A stretch of 52,637 bases of DNA from Schleiferilactobacillus perolens DSM 12744 (GCF_001435585.1 NZ_AZEC01000007.1:68122-120758), one strand, 5' to 3'; counted from the first letter of the stretch, positions 25,835 through 35,250 are shown. The notes: generated by a model from the letters alone, not told the origin. A program made the numbers and translations.

Positions 25835-27202
25835 TTATACGTAATCTCGCCGCCGTTTGTAAGTGATGACACTCAGAGTGGCTATGGTCAACAGAATAAA
25901 ACCGGCCTGCTGTAATATCGTCGAATCGGTCTGATTTTCACCAGTTTGGGGCAGCCCAGTGTTATCACCGGGAACGTCATCATTGTCGCTTTCCGGGGAA
26001 TACTGAATCGAAGTGATCTTTTGGTTCAAAGTAATCACTTGGCTAGAATTGGCATTTGTTGTGCGATCCACCACCTGTAACGCGGTATTGCTTTGCTTAT
26101 TGGAGACAGCTGGCGTCCGCATTGCACTGTCCGGGCCTGAATTCACGACCAAAGCCGGTTTCCCCGGCTGAGTGGGTGTTTCAGTGCCGTGACCAGCGTC
26201 GTTTTGATCTGGCGTCGTCGGTTTCGTTTCATGGTGATCACCGTTGTCACCTTGGGCCGGCTTGTTGTCTGTCAGATATTTAGTGTAGTCCGCGAATAAC
26301 TGACTGTAATTCGGTAAAAGTGTGGCGGTATTAAAAACAGCTTGTTGAGAATTCTTAGAAAATACTGTCTGAATTGTCGCACCACTTTGATCGGTGGTGT
26401 TGAGGAAGGCGTCAATCCGCGCCTGCGCACCACTCGGTAATGTTTGCGGGGTGAGTCCATCGGTGATAGCGAGGGCCGTGCGCCAGGTCAATTGCTGGAA
26501 CACCTGTTGAATCCGTTGATTCAAATCAGCCGGACTGCTGGCACTCGCTACCAGTGCACTGACTGGCGTGGCGATGACCGCATACTGCCCAGCGCTGGTC
26601 TGCTGAATTTGGCCGATCCGGTCCCATCCCTGGGCAGTCCCCACTTGTTGTAAGGCCTTCAATGCAGGCGCCAACACCGCTTGGTTATCGTAATCCGCAA
26701 CGTGCTGAATGATGTCACTGAAATTGGTGTGACTGAATAATTGCTGGAAAACTTGTTGATTCGTGAGATTGCGACATTGCGGATCGCTGCTGGCAGCCTG
26801 TAAGAAATTCTGCACAGCAGTGGTGTTGGCTGAATGAGTGACTGTAAGGGCTAGCCGATAGGCGGCTTGTTGGCCAATTTGGGCCCACGCCTGTTGGAAA
26901 CTCGCAGCATCGTGGGCCGCAGTGATTAAGCTTTGTAAGTTTTGTTGGGCAGAATCAACCCAGTTGCCGTCGACTTCGACGAGCACGGGGGTATTCCACG
27001 TCATTGGAATAACGCTGTTTTGGAAAAGGGCAGAACTCAATACGATAGACCGATCATTTTCCCATTGATTACTCGTTTGCGTGAGGGTTGTTGCGGCTTG
27101 GACGGGTGGGGTGAACGCCACTGTACCAACTGCACCGCCCAGTAACGCAGCGGCTGCGATGGTGACTGGCCACCAAGCCTGATGCTTCTTCTTTTCTCCC
27201 AT
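25835..27202 (-). CDS. Sortase-anchored surface protein (LPQTG) of unknown function
   Basis: A signal peptide (about 1-37, ending VQAA) precedes about 320 residues of Gln/Ala-rich, helix-prone sequence with repeated short motifs such as FQQA and VFQQLF. A Pro/Thr-rich wall-spanning stretch and the sorting signal LPQTGENQ then lead to a hydrophobic helix and KRRR tail. The motif fits the LPQTxE pattern common in lactobacilli. Start 27202 (MGEKKKHQ) is chosen for CGGAGGC upstream; the frame opens at 27256 without a good site. The mature region is not a family I recognise. Confidence 0.8.
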   Translation of the reverse strand: MGEKKKHQAWWPVTIAAAALLGGAVGTVAFTPPVQAATTLTQTSNQWENDRSIVLSSALFQNSVIPMTWNTPVLVEVDGNWVDSAQQNLQSLITAAHDAASFQQAWAQIGQQAAYRLALTVTHSANTTAVQNFLQAASSDPQCRNLTNQQVFQQLFSHTNFSDIIQHVADYDNQAVLAPALKALQQVGTAQGWDRIGQIQQTSAGQYAVIATPVSALVASASSPADLNQRIQQVFQQLTWRTALAITDGLTPQTLPSGAQARIDAFLNTTDQSGATIQTVFSKNSQQAVFNTATLLPNYSQLFADYTKYLTDNKPAQGDNGDHHETKPTTPDQNDAGHGTETPTQPGKPALVVNSGPDSAMRTPAVSNKQSNTALQVVDRTTNANSSQVITLNQKITSIQYSPESDNDDVPGDNTGLPQTGENQTDSTILQQAGFILLTIATLSVITYKRRRDYV

Positions 27203-27338
27203 ATAATTGCCTCCGTTCCACCGATTTCTTCCATTATAGCGTGTCGGCGGGGTCACGTACTACCGCTTTGGGCTGATTTTAGCGTTGTTATCGATTACAA
27301 ACAAGAAAATTATCTTCGTGGGACAAAAAACGAGTTTT

Positions 27339-27382
27339 TTGTCAAAATACTATGGCACACATAGTAATATGTGGTACTATGT
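27339..27382 (+). promoter_or_regulatory. Promoter and palindromic operator of the PadR operon
   Basis: TTGTCA (27339-27344) stands 17 bases before TAGTAA (27362-27367). A perfect dyad ACATAGTA (27359-27366), 8-base spacer, TACTATGT (27375-27382) covers the -10 and start region. Spaced ATGT/ACAT dyads are typical PadR operators, so autoregulation is likely. Confidence 0.65.
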
Positions 27383-27410
27383 AGATAGTCAGAAACAAGG
27401 AGGCGAGATC

Positions 27411-27767
27411 ATGGCACAAGCGGATATTTCGAAGGAAATGATTCGGGGCTATACGGGCACGATTGTGTTGAACATTCTGGCGCAGGGTGACAGTTACGGT
27501 TACCAGATCAGCAAGGATGTCACGCAGCTCAGCGGTGGTGACTATGAGATTAATGAAGCCACGCTGTACACCGTTTTTCGTCGGTTGGCCAAAAACGGCA
27601 GTGTCGAAGGTTACTGGGGTGACGAGACCCAGGGCAGCCGGCGCAAATATTACCGGATCACCGATCAGGGCATGGCCGAATTAGCGGCCGCCCAGGAAAA
27701 TTGGAATGCGGCGAAGAAAGTCATGGATGAACTGATTCTTGGAAAGGTGGAACAACATAATGGATAA
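27411..27767 (+). CDS. PadR-family transcriptional regulator
   Basis: The 118-residue protein has the PadR winged helix (LNILAQGDSYGYQISKDVTQ, INEATLYTVFRRLAKNGSVE, GSRRKYYRITDQGMAEL) and a short C-terminal dimerisation helix. Start 27411 is set by GGAGGCGAG upstream; the frame opens at 27285 inside the promoter. The next gene overlaps its end by eight bases, a usual arrangement for PadR with a DUF1700/DUF4097 membrane- or envelope-stress partner. It probably represses the pair through the dyad at 27359-27382. Confidence 0.9.
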   Translation: MAQADISKEMIRGYTGTIVLNILAQGDSYGYQISKDVTQLSGGDYEINEATLYTVFRRLAKNGSVEGYWGDETQGSRRKYYRITDQGMAELAAAQENWNAAKKVMDELILGKVEQHNG

Positions 27768-29343
27768 TTCGGATCGCGATGTGTTAATCATTCAACGGCT
27801 GAACAAGTCGTTTAACCAATACCCGGACACCAAAGACAATAAGGATTTATTTGCGGAGTTGTTTGGTAATCTGCGTGATTCTGCGTCGGAGAAGATGGCC
27901 GCCGGCAAAACAGCCCAAGAGGCTGTGGATGCGGCCTTCCAAGAATTCGGCGACATTGACGCACTTTTGCAGGAAGTCAACGCAGAGGATGGGACGGCAC
28001 CGAAGCCAGCAGCGGCCCGCCAGTCTGCTGAAGAAAAAGCGGATGAAGACGACGATGATAAGATCGAAATCAATCTGAACGATCTTAGCGCGTTAAAGAA
28101 TCTGGGTAAGTTAGGCAAAATTGGTAATAATGTCGCCAAGCGGGTGACCAAGGAAGTCAACGAGAGCCTGAACAAGCCCGGCGCCACGATCATTACCAAC
28201 GGCCATACGGTGGTCCGCAACGGAAAATGGGTCGGCAGCCACGATGGCGACGAACGGTTACAACTGGTGAATTCGTTTGAGCAAAGTAGCGACGGTATCC
28301 ACAAGCTGACCGTGGATTACCCCGATGACTTGGAATTGCAGCCCACTGATGACGCCAACTTCCACTTTGCAGAATATATGACCACGGATGATCCGGCGAT
28401 GTATGCCACAGCCGACCAAGCCGGGGATACACTGCGGATTCGGGCCGGCAAACGGTCGCACTTTGGCATCAGCATTCTGATTAATTCCCGCAGCTGGGGT
28501 TTCCGGGCCCGGGCGGTGTTGCAAGTGCCCAAGACTTACACTGGGGCAATCACGGTCAATGGTGACGACGGCAATGTGGCGGTGCACGATCTGGGCGCCT
28601 TAACCGATGTCGCACTCCGGGTGAGTGACGGCAACTTGCAGGTGGCTAAAATCACGGGGGATAACCTCAGTGCCAAGAGTGATGACGGCAATCTGGGTCT
28701 GAGTGACATTCATTTCACGAACACCGACGTTTCTTCCGATGACGGCAATGCCCATTTGGCTAATGTCACAGCCAAGAACCTGCAATTCCGCATGGATGAC
28801 GGCAATCTCAGTTTGCAAGATGTGCGCAGTGAAACCCTCACCGTGCAGGGCGACGACGGCAACTTCAGTTGGCGGGAAGTCCAAGCGACCCAAGTGGATA
28901 TGCAATATGAAGACGGCAACTTCTCCGGTCAAGATCTCACGTTTGGCGATCTGCGGATCCGTACGGAAGATGGGCGCGGCAGTCTGAAACAAATCAGTGT
29001 GGCTAATCCCGTCTCGATTGCGACAGATGATGGCAATTTTACTTTGACCGACTTCCACGGTTCTGGTGATTTCACCACAGAAGATGGCACATTGAGCTTG
29101 GACTTTGCCGAAGTCACGGGGGATGTCTCTGTCGAAGGCGACGATGGCAATATTCGCTTGGCTTTTCCAGCCAACGCGGCGTATGCCTTTGATCTGCATC
29201 GGGACGATGGCAGTCTGCGGCTACCCGCTGAAGCAGAATATTCCAAGCAAGGTAAGCATCGCGCCATTGGTAATGTGGGCAGTGGCGCCCCTGAATTCAG
29301 CGTCTCTGGCAGTGTGGTCGATGGCCGCATCACAATTCGATAA
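27760..29343 (+). CDS. DUF1700/DUF4097-like protein with about twelve DDGN solenoid repeats
   Basis: Residues 1-80 resemble the N-terminal helical part of DUF1700-type proteins (FAELFGNLRDSASEKMAAGK, AFQEFGDIDALLQEV). After an acidic linker, residues about 270-510 hold about twelve strands-plus-turn repeats of 17-20 residues marked by DDGN or a variant (DDGNVAVHDL, SDDGNLGLSDI, DDGNFTLTDF, DDGNIRLAF), expected to form a right-handed beta solenoid as in DUF4097 adhesin-like proteins. No signal peptide or membrane helix is seen, so it seems cytoplasmic. It is translationally coupled to PadR. Function is unknown. Confidence 0.75.
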   Translation: MDNSDRDVLIIQRLNKSFNQYPDTKDNKDLFAELFGNLRDSASEKMAAGKTAQEAVDAAFQEFGDIDALLQEVNAEDGTAPKPAAARQSAEEKADEDDDDKIEINLNDLSALKNLGKLGKIGNNVAKRVTKEVNESLNKPGATIITNGHTVVRNGKWVGSHDGDERLQLVNSFEQSSDGIHKLTVDYPDDLELQPTDDANFHFAEYMTTDDPAMYATADQAGDTLRIRAGKRSHFGISILINSRSWGFRARAVLQVPKTYTGAITVNGDDGNVAVHDLGALTDVALRVSDGNLQVAKITGDNLSAKSDDGNLGLSDIHFTNTDVSSDDGNAHLANVTAKNLQFRMDDGNLSLQDVRSETLTVQGDDGNFSWREVQATQVDMQYEDGNFSGQDLTFGDLRIRTEDGRGSLKQISVANPVSIATDDGNFTLTDFHGSGDFTTEDGTLSLDFAEVTGDVSVEGDDGNIRLAFPANAAYAFDLHRDDGSLRLPAEAEYSKQGKHRAIGNVGSGAPEFSVSGSVVDGRITIR

Positions 29344-29425
29344 GATTCTTAGTGCTTTTGAACAAAATCCGACCGCGCGTTAGGCTACAATAGTATTGAC
29401 TAACAAATACGGAGGATTGACGAAG

Positions 29426-30889
29426 TTGCGGGGAAAATGGAGATGGCTTTTGGCACTGGCAGTGTTGCTGTGCATCGGGGGACTCAGTGCGTGTGGCAAA
29501 AAAACCAGTCTGGTGGCGACCGCGGTGAAACGGGCGGACACCACCTGGTTTTTGTATGCTGGGACCGGTAAGAAAGATACCTTGTCGTTTCAGTTCAATA
29601 AAAATGACGCGGTGGTGAAAGCCGTGGACGCGGTTGGGGAAACGGCGGGGCAAAATAAACTCAACGGTAATTTTGCGAATCCCAAGTACACGGCGGACAC
29701 GGCGGCAGAAACCTTGCGGGTAGACGCCAACCAAACGATTACCATGACTTTCCTGTCTGAATTCACCGGCCGCGCCAATGGTCAAAATGTCGTCGGCTAC
29801 AATGTGCGTTACAACAACAAGACGTATCATTTCGTCCGGTTAAAACGCACTCCGAAGAAACAATCTGCTAGCAGCGCTTCCACACCGCAATCCTCCGGCG
29901 TCTCCGGCACCGGGGCGGATTCAGAACTGGCGGCGAAGTTGATGAAATCTATCGTCAACGTCAATGATGGGGCGGAGCCATTACAGGACAAAGCCTTCGT
30001 TGGTACTTACACGTTCCGGATGTTCATCGGTAAAAATGTCGGCTTAGGGCAAATTACTATCAACGAAAATGGGACGTACCAAAACGCGATCACCGAACTG
30101 AATACGACGAATCCCGATGATGTTGACAAGGCGTCGATGATTTCTTACAGTCTGGTCACTGGTCAATTGGAAGCTTTGTATGGCAAAGAGTATTTAAACC
30201 CGCGTAATTTACTGACAGTCGCGTATACGGTCCATGGTCAAAATATTCAGCGGCGTTTGCCCCAGCGAGTGACATTGTGGACCAATGGTCATGGCGGCAA
30301 TAACATTAATCTCGCCCGGGCACGGGTGGAAAACACCGGGCAGCATCTGATCTTCTATTCCAAAGATTACACGCCTTGGCCTAAAGAGGGACTGGGCCCA
30401 GTGCAAACGGGTTTGGCCATGACCAAGGCGGAGGGTACGACTCCGCAAGTACAAGATATTTACACCACAAGTTTGAATGCTTACCGGGATATTCAAAAAA
30501 CGCCGGTGAAAAACAATGCGGACTTCATGCAGTTGCTGGGCGCCATTAGTGATGCCCATCGCCAAGCCGTTGGTCAGGTGGCAGTGGACTTCAGCGACCG
30601 CTATGGCGCGGGTGTGAAGACTACCGATTACCAAGGTATCGCCAAGGATGGCAGCAAGCAGCCGCAGATGCAGTACGTGTTTGTGGTATCTCCTGCCAAA
30701 GTGGTGGAAGGGGCTACTTACATTATCAATACCCAATCGGGTTCGTTGCTGGTGTTTGGGATGCTCAATAACAAGCTGTACTTACTCCACCAGCCAGATC
30801 CGGATTCCGCCACAGTGACCTGGATCGGCATGAATGATGTGGATTTAACTGTGCCACCCTTGCAAATTCGCTTGAATCCGGGAATATGA
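29426..30889 (+). CDS. Lipoprotein of unknown function
   Basis: A lipobox is present (LCIGGLSAC-GKK), so the protein should be lipid-anchored outside the membrane. The frame opens at TTG 29396, but TTG 29426, ten bases after GGAGG, gives a normal signal peptide (MRGKWRWLLALAVLLCIGGL). The 475-residue mature part has no catalytic motif I recognise; it contains a Ser-rich linker (about 140-165) and mixed alpha/beta sequence. It follows the PadR operon by 80 bases, with a weak promoter-like TACAAT between. Confidence 0.7.
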   Translation: MRGKWRWLLALAVLLCIGGLSACGKKTSLVATAVKRADTTWFLYAGTGKKDTLSFQFNKNDAVVKAVDAVGETAGQNKLNGNFANPKYTADTAAETLRVDANQTITMTFLSEFTGRANGQNVVGYNVRYNNKTYHFVRLKRTPKKQSASSASTPQSSGVSGTGADSELAAKLMKSIVNVNDGAEPLQDKAFVGTYTFRMFIGKNVGLGQITINENGTYQNAITELNTTNPDDVDKASMISYSLVTGQLEALYGKEYLNPRNLLTVAYTVHGQNIQRRLPQRVTLWTNGHGGNNINLARARVENTGQHLIFYSKDYTPWPKEGLGPVQTGLAMTKAEGTTPQVQDIYTTSLNAYRDIQKTPVKNNADFMQLLGAISDAHRQAVGQVAVDFSDRYGAGVKTTDYQGIAKDGSKQPQMQYVFVVSPAKVVEGATYIINTQSGSLLVFGMLNNKLYLLHQPDPDSATVTWIGMNDVDLTVPPLQIRLNPGI

Positions 30890-30904
30890 TTAGTTTTCTT
30901 GAAA

Positions 30905-30928
30905 GGCTGTCGAGTGGCAGTCTTTTTT
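30905..30928 (+). terminator. Terminator after the lipoprotein gene
   Basis: GGCTGTC-GAGT-GGCAGTC (with two wobble pairs) is followed by TTTTTT. Confidence 0.75.
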
Positions 30929-30994
30929 GTTTTCTCCCACTTGAATGCGGTATCATAGAGACGTATATTCCAAGACAGGAAGGACGGCACAGTA

Positions 30995-31780
30995 ATGAAG
31001 AAGATTTCTGTTGCTTTACTCGGTGCGGCACTATTTGGGGTCGGTTTGACGACGGCATTAACGACGACGCAAATCCATGCGGCTACGCCGAATGCGGCGG
31101 TGAATCAAACTTATCAGGTGAGTGAGGAACATGGCGTTGTGCAGGTCGGCCGCAAAACAGTCCAACTATATGCCGATGCCAATTTGACCACCCCGGTGGA
31201 TCGTTACTTAGCATTTGGCACCCGCTGGCGCTATTCACAGATTAACCATATTTATGTGGGCAATAACCGGGTCGGCGATCTTTCGTACGAAGTCGGCACC
31301 AATCTCTGGCTGCCTGGCCAAGGCACAATGGACAAGATTCCAGATTACATCGTCAATGCTCAGTTCATTAAAGGCATCGCTACGGTCACGAATCCGGGCG
31401 GCGCAACACTTTACACGGATGCCCACTTGAGTCATCAGCTGAGCCGTAAATTGCCGTTCAAATCCGCCTGGCGTTTCAAGATTATTATGACGAACGAAGA
31501 TGGTGATCCGATGGCCTACGAGGTGGGTACAGGACTGTATGTCCGGACGGCAGATGTGCGTGCGGATATCAATGGTGTATTCACGGTACAAAATCCAGTG
31601 AATGTCGCCGGTGATATCAGTGTTTACCGCCAAGACCTTACGCTGGCTGAGCGGACGCTAAGCGCAGGAACGCGGTGGGTGACCACGAACCGGCAAATCC
31701 TAGCTGATGGACGCACCTACTATCAAGTCGGTACCAATCTCTGGGTCTGGGCCGGTGATGGGACCTGGGCGAGCAAGTAA
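30995..31780 (+). CDS. Secreted protein of three SH3-type modules without a catalytic domain
   Basis: A signal peptide (1-about 30, ending IHAAT) is followed by three modules of the SlpA/DUF5776-like type (about 45-110, 125-185 and 195-261). Each has a GTRW, KSAW or GTRW centre and a YEVGTNLW, YEVGTGLY or YQVGTNLW end. No hydrolase domain is present. It may coat or mark the wall, or compete with the hydrolases for binding sites. The start follows AGGAAGGA. Confidence 0.8.
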   Translation: MKKISVALLGAALFGVGLTTALTTTQIHAATPNAAVNQTYQVSEEHGVVQVGRKTVQLYADANLTTPVDRYLAFGTRWRYSQINHIYVGNNRVGDLSYEVGTNLWLPGQGTMDKIPDYIVNAQFIKGIATVTNPGGATLYTDAHLSHQLSRKLPFKSAWRFKIIMTNEDGDPMAYEVGTGLYVRTADVRADINGVFTVQNPVNVAGDISVYRQDLTLAERTLSAGTRWVTTNRQILADGRTYYQVGTNLWVWAGDGTWASK

Positions 31781-31811
31781 TTACCGTAATCTTACAATAA
31801 TGGTACCCGAG

Positions 31812-31840
31812 CAGGATGTTTCTTTGAGGCATCCTGTTTT
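31812..31840 (+). terminator. Terminator after the SH3-module protein gene
   Basis: CAGGATG (31812-31818) pairs with CATCCTG (31830-31836) followed by TTTT. Confidence 0.8.
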
Positions 31841-31896
31841 ATTATGGATAAAAGAGCGCGTTATACTACTGGTGACAAAAGTCTGGGAGGCTGTTT

Positions 31897-32970
31897 ATGT
31901 ACGAGAAGTTTGTGGCAAATGTCCGGTTACGGCGAATGACTGTGTTTTTGGCGATCGCTGTCATATTGTTCTTGGCCCGGAGCATGCTGACGACAATATT
32001 ACTGACGTTTATTTTTGCGTTCCTCGCCGTGCGCTTGCTGCAGCATGTGCGCCGCCATGTCCGGATCAAATATCCATGGATGCTGATCGCACCGGTTTAC
32101 TTGCTGGTGATTGCTGGTATTTATTTAGTGGTGACCCACTACATACCAATTATCGTGCATGAAAGTCACCACCTGATTAATGGTTTGATCAACTTTTACA
32201 ACAGCCCCCAGTTTGACTCCAATGCGGCGTATTCCTTTGTGACCAACTGGGTCGATCGCCTGGGTCTCGCCAATCAGCTCCATAACGGCGTTAACGGCAT
32301 TCTGGCCACGATCACCAGCATCGGTCATGTCGGGTTCGCCATCGTCGTCTCCTTCATCTTGAGTTTCTTCTTCGCTATTGAATTCGACGACCTGAAGAAG
32401 TTTGGCAAGAATTTTTTAACCAGTGATTATGGTTGGTTCTTCCGGGACTTCAATTTCTTTGCCCAAAAGTTTGTTAACACATTCGGCGTAGTGCTGGAAG
32501 CCCAGTTGTTCATCGCGATGGTCAATACGGCGATTACTGCCATTACTTTGTTCTTCATGCGCATGCCCAATCTGGCTAGTTTAACAGCCATGGTGTTCTT
32601 CTTCTCCCTGGTGCCCGTGGCCGGGGTCATCATTTCGTTGATTCCGCTCTCTTTGGTGGCGTATAGTGTGGGTGGTATTCAGGATGTCATTTATATTCTG
32701 ATCATGATTGCGGTGATTCACGTATTGGAAGCCTATATCTTGAACCCCAAGTTCATGGCCAGTCGCACACAGCTGCCAGTATTTTTCACTTTTGTTGTAC
32801 TGATTCTCGCACCAGAGATCATGGGTCCGTGGGGATTAATCGTCGGTATTCCGATTTTTACCTTTCTATTGGATATTTTTGGGGTCAAGGCAATTCCCAA
32901 GAAACATCGACCGTTGAAGCTGAAGGAGGCCAAAACAGATGACTCAGATCACCAAGGTGACCCCAGCTAA
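31897..32970 (+). CDS. AI-2E/PerM-family membrane transporter
   Basis: The 357-residue protein has about seven to eight membrane helices in the usual layout: two or three at the N-terminus (17-75), a soluble loop (80-130), then helices from residue 138 on, including the family-type stretches FAIVVSFILSFFFAIEFDDL, FSLVPVAGVIISLIPLSLVA and HVLEAYILNPKFMASRTQLP. Members are linked to AI-2 export or to small-ion transport. GGGAGG precedes the start. Its last 32 bases overlap the following acetyltransferase gene. Confidence 0.9.
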   Translation: MYEKFVANVRLRRMTVFLAIAVILFLARSMLTTILLTFIFAFLAVRLLQHVRRHVRIKYPWMLIAPVYLLVIAGIYLVVTHYIPIIVHESHHLINGLINFYNSPQFDSNAAYSFVTNWVDRLGLANQLHNGVNGILATITSIGHVGFAIVVSFILSFFFAIEFDDLKKFGKNFLTSDYGWFFRDFNFFAQKFVNTFGVVLEAQLFIAMVNTAITAITLFFMRMPNLASLTAMVFFFSLVPVAGVIISLIPLSLVAYSVGGIQDVIYILIMIAVIHVLEAYILNPKFMASRTQLPVFFTFVVLILAPEIMGPWGLIVGIPIFTFLLDIFGVKAIPKKHRPLKLKEAKTDDSDHQGDPS

Positions 32971-33379
32971 CGTGCGCGCATTGGCCGCGTTGCAACACGA
33001 TCTTTGGCCCGATGATGAATTACTAGACCTGCTGGTTGCTGACCAAGCCGCATTGCGCCAAGAACGCAGCCATTATTGGTTGGCGATGGACAATGGCCAG
33101 GCAGTGGGGTTCTGTGAAGTGACGCTGCGGCAGGATTATGTCGAAGGCTCCACGGTCACACCCACGGGTTATTTAGAAGGAATTTACGTGGCACCGGCGC
33201 TGCGCCAGCAAGGGATCGGCCGCCAGCTGGTCGGTACAGCGACCAAGTGGCTGCAAAGTACCGGGATCACTGCCATGGGCAGCGATGTGGCGTTAACGAA
33301 TACGGTATCTCAGCATTTTCATAAAACATTAGGATTTCAAGAAGTGAATCGGTTGGTGCATTACCTCAAGGATATTTAG
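32939..33379 (+). CDS. GNAT acetyltransferase, aminoglycoside 6'-N-acetyltransferase-like
   Basis: The 146-residue protein resembles AAC(6')-type GNATs: WPDDELLDLL near the start, VGFCEVTLRQDYVEGSTVTP, then TGYLEGIYVAPALRQQGIGR (acetyl-CoA loop) and HKTLGFQEVNRLVHYLKDI. It would transfer acetyl from acetyl-CoA to an amino group; a housekeeping chromosomal role is as likely as drug modification. AAGGAG lies inside the end of the transporter gene. The next gene starts 12 bases later, so three genes may form one operon. Confidence 0.8.
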   Translation: MTQITKVTPANVRALAALQHDLWPDDELLDLLVADQAALRQERSHYWLAMDNGQAVGFCEVTLRQDYVEGSTVTPTGYLEGIYVAPALRQQGIGRQLVGTATKWLQSTGITAMGSDVALTNTVSQHFHKTLGFQEVNRLVHYLKDI

Positions 33380-33390
33380 GGGGGTTGAGT

Positions 33391-34482
33391 ATGCATAAGC
33401 GCACGAAGAAGTGGTGGGCGGCGGTGATTGGCGCGATCACGTTGGTTTGTGCGGGGGCTGGATTGTGGCACACTGTCCGGTCCCAGCCGTTATCGACATT
33501 GGCAGGACCAGTGCAAAGGAGTTCGAAATTAGGACCGACGATTGACCGGTTGGTGGGGAATACGCACTTTAAGGGGATGATCATTGCCATTCGTCAGGGA
33601 AAGGTAGCGGTTGTTCGCCATTATGGGGAAGCAGACACCACGCTCCATGAACCGAACAGTGCCGATGCGCTTTTTCCCATTGCCTCTATGGAAAAAACGA
33701 TGACGGCGACGCTTATTGCGCAGCTCATTCGTGAGGGTAAGTTAAACTACAATACACGCCTAAGCAAGTTCTATCCGGCAGTGCCCGGCAGCAGCGGCAT
33801 CACCATTCGGGAGCTGCTCAACCATACATCCGGTCTATTTATGGATGAAATTGCGCCGGATCAGGAACTCACCAGTGACGCGGCGGCGATCAACTACACT
33901 GTACACAATGTGACCAATACGAAAGACAAGCAATTCAGTTATACCAACGCCAATTTTGTATTGTTGGCGGGAATCGTCGATCAAATCACTGGCCAAACCT
34001 TTTACCAGGCGTTGAAGCAACGGGTGCTGGATCCGTTGAAAATGGCGCATACTTTCGATGCACAACACATTCCCCATGGTTCTGTCGTTGCCCAAGGGTA
34101 CCAGTTCACCGACAAGGATTATGTGCCAGAAGTATTGGACCCTAAGTTGGTTTCCAGTTTATTGGGAACTGGCTCGATCTACATGTCGATCACCGATATG
34201 GCGACGTTTCAATTGGCTTTGAGCGATGGCCGCCTATTAACCCGGCCGCAATTTGTGGAACTTACCCAGCGGCCATCACCGGATAGCAGTTACAGCGGCG
34301 GCTTCTTCATCGGCGATAACAATAATCGCGTGGTCGTCGGCATGTATGACGATTTTCCCAACAGTTTCAAGACATACTTTCAAGCAGATCAACGCAATAC
34401 GGCGGGTGTCTTGATCTTCGCCAATGAGTCCACCGGCATGAACATTCAGGACCTGGGCGAGCAAATTATGGGAGTTCTTTAG
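33391..34482 (+). CDS. Class C beta-lactamase-fold serine hydrolase
   Basis: A signal anchor (about 8-28) leads to a beta-lactamase/penicillin-binding fold. The nucleophile motif is S99-M-E-K102 in FPIASMEKTM, and the second motif is Y184-T-N186 in SYTNANFVLL; NHTSGLF (about 144-150) is also typical. Such proteins are mostly D-Ala carboxypeptidase or esterase-like enzymes acting on wall precursors, not true drug lactamases. GGGGGG precedes ATG 33391; a TTG at 33385 lies within that site. A KTG-like third motif is not obvious. Confidence 0.85.
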   Translation: MHKRTKKWWAAVIGAITLVCAGAGLWHTVRSQPLSTLAGPVQRSSKLGPTIDRLVGNTHFKGMIIAIRQGKVAVVRHYGEADTTLHEPNSADALFPIASMEKTMTATLIAQLIREGKLNYNTRLSKFYPAVPGSSGITIRELLNHTSGLFMDEIAPDQELTSDAAAINYTVHNVTNTKDKQFSYTNANFVLLAGIVDQITGQTFYQALKQRVLDPLKMAHTFDAQHIPHGSVVAQGYQFTDKDYVPEVLDPKLVSSLLGTGSIYMSITDMATFQLALSDGRLLTRPQFVELTQRPSPDSSYSGGFFIGDNNNRVVVGMYDDFPNSFKTYFQADQRNTAGVLIFANESTGMNIQDLGEQIMGVL

Positions 34483-34560
34483 TGCCGCCCTATGATTTTT
34501 ACCATTTCCCGTGTAAAATGAAAGGTGTCAATTTCAATAAAGCAAGGAGTTAATTATCCC

Positions 34561-35250
34561 ATGGCAAAACTTGTATTGATCCGTCACGGCCAATCTGCCT
34601 GGAATCTTTCCAACCAATTCACAGGCTGGGTGGACGTTGACCTTTCTGAAAAAGGTGTCGAAGAAGCTAAGCACGCTGGTGAATTACTGAAGCAAAGCGG
34701 CATCGAATTCGACCAGGCTTACACCTCTGTATTGACCCGGGCCATCAAGACCCTGCACTATGCACTGGAAGGCTGCGGCCAACTGTGGATTCCTGAATTC
34801 AAGACTTGGCGTCTGAACGAACGTCACTATGGCGCTCTGCAAGGTTTGAACAAGAAGGAAACTGCTGACAAATATGGTGCTGACCAAGTTCATATTTGGC
34901 GTCGTTCTTACGATGTCCTGCCTCCTTTGTTGAAGGCTACTGATGAAGGTTCTGCAGCTAAGGACCGTCGTTATGCTGATTTGGATCCTCGCATCATTCC
35001 TGGCGGCGAGAACTTGAAGGTCACTTTGGAACGGGTTATTCCTTTCTGGGAAGACCACATTGCACCTGACTTGATTGCTGGCAAGAACGTCATCATTGCT
35101 GCGCATGGTAATTCCCTGCGGGCCTTGACCAAGTACATCGAAAACATCTCTGATGCAGACATCATGAACTTGGAAATGGCCACTGGCGAACCCGTGGTTT
35201 ATGACTTCAACAAGCACTTGGAAGTACAATCCAAGACCAAGCTCGACTAA
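34561..35250 (+). CDS. gpmA: 2,3-bisphosphoglycerate-dependent phosphoglycerate mutase
   Basis: The full-length 229-residue enzyme interconverts 3- and 2-phosphoglycerate in glycolysis. The phospho-histidine motif is [10 protein letters not shown], followed by [14 protein letters not shown] (RHYG) and the second histidine in [16 protein letters not shown] precedes ATG 34561. Codon use is strongly biased to a few codons (CTG, GGT, GAA, AAG), as expected for a highly expressed glycolytic gene, unlike its neighbours. An extended -10 (TGTAAAAT) lies upstream near 34512. Confidence 0.95.
   Translation: MAKLVLIRHGQSAWNLSNQFTGWVDVDLSEKGVEEAKHAGELLKQSGIEFDQAYTSVLTRAIKTLHYALEGCGQLWIPEFKTWRLNERHYGALQGLNKKETADKYGADQVHIWRRSYDVLPPLLKATDEGSAAKDRRYADLDPRIIPGGENLKVTLERVIPFWEDHIAPDLIAGKNVIIAAHGNSLRALTKYIENISDADIMNLEMATGEPVVYDFNKHLEVQSKTKLD

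Noticed and set aside
27792-28304. 170-codon antisense frame opposite the DDGN protein gene, and similar long antisense frames at 34684-35229 and 44838-45488
   Set aside because: They have no ribosome sites or protein-like composition and mirror strongly coding genes on the other strand.
28560-29220. Regular GATGACGGCAA-type DNA repeats suggesting a non-coding array
   Set aside because: They are the DDGN codons of the solenoid protein and keep frame throughout.
32939-33379. Acquired aminoglycoside resistance gene
   Set aside because: It sits overlapping a housekeeping transporter gene with no mobile sequences nearby, so a chromosomal GNAT is more likely than an acquired resistance gene.
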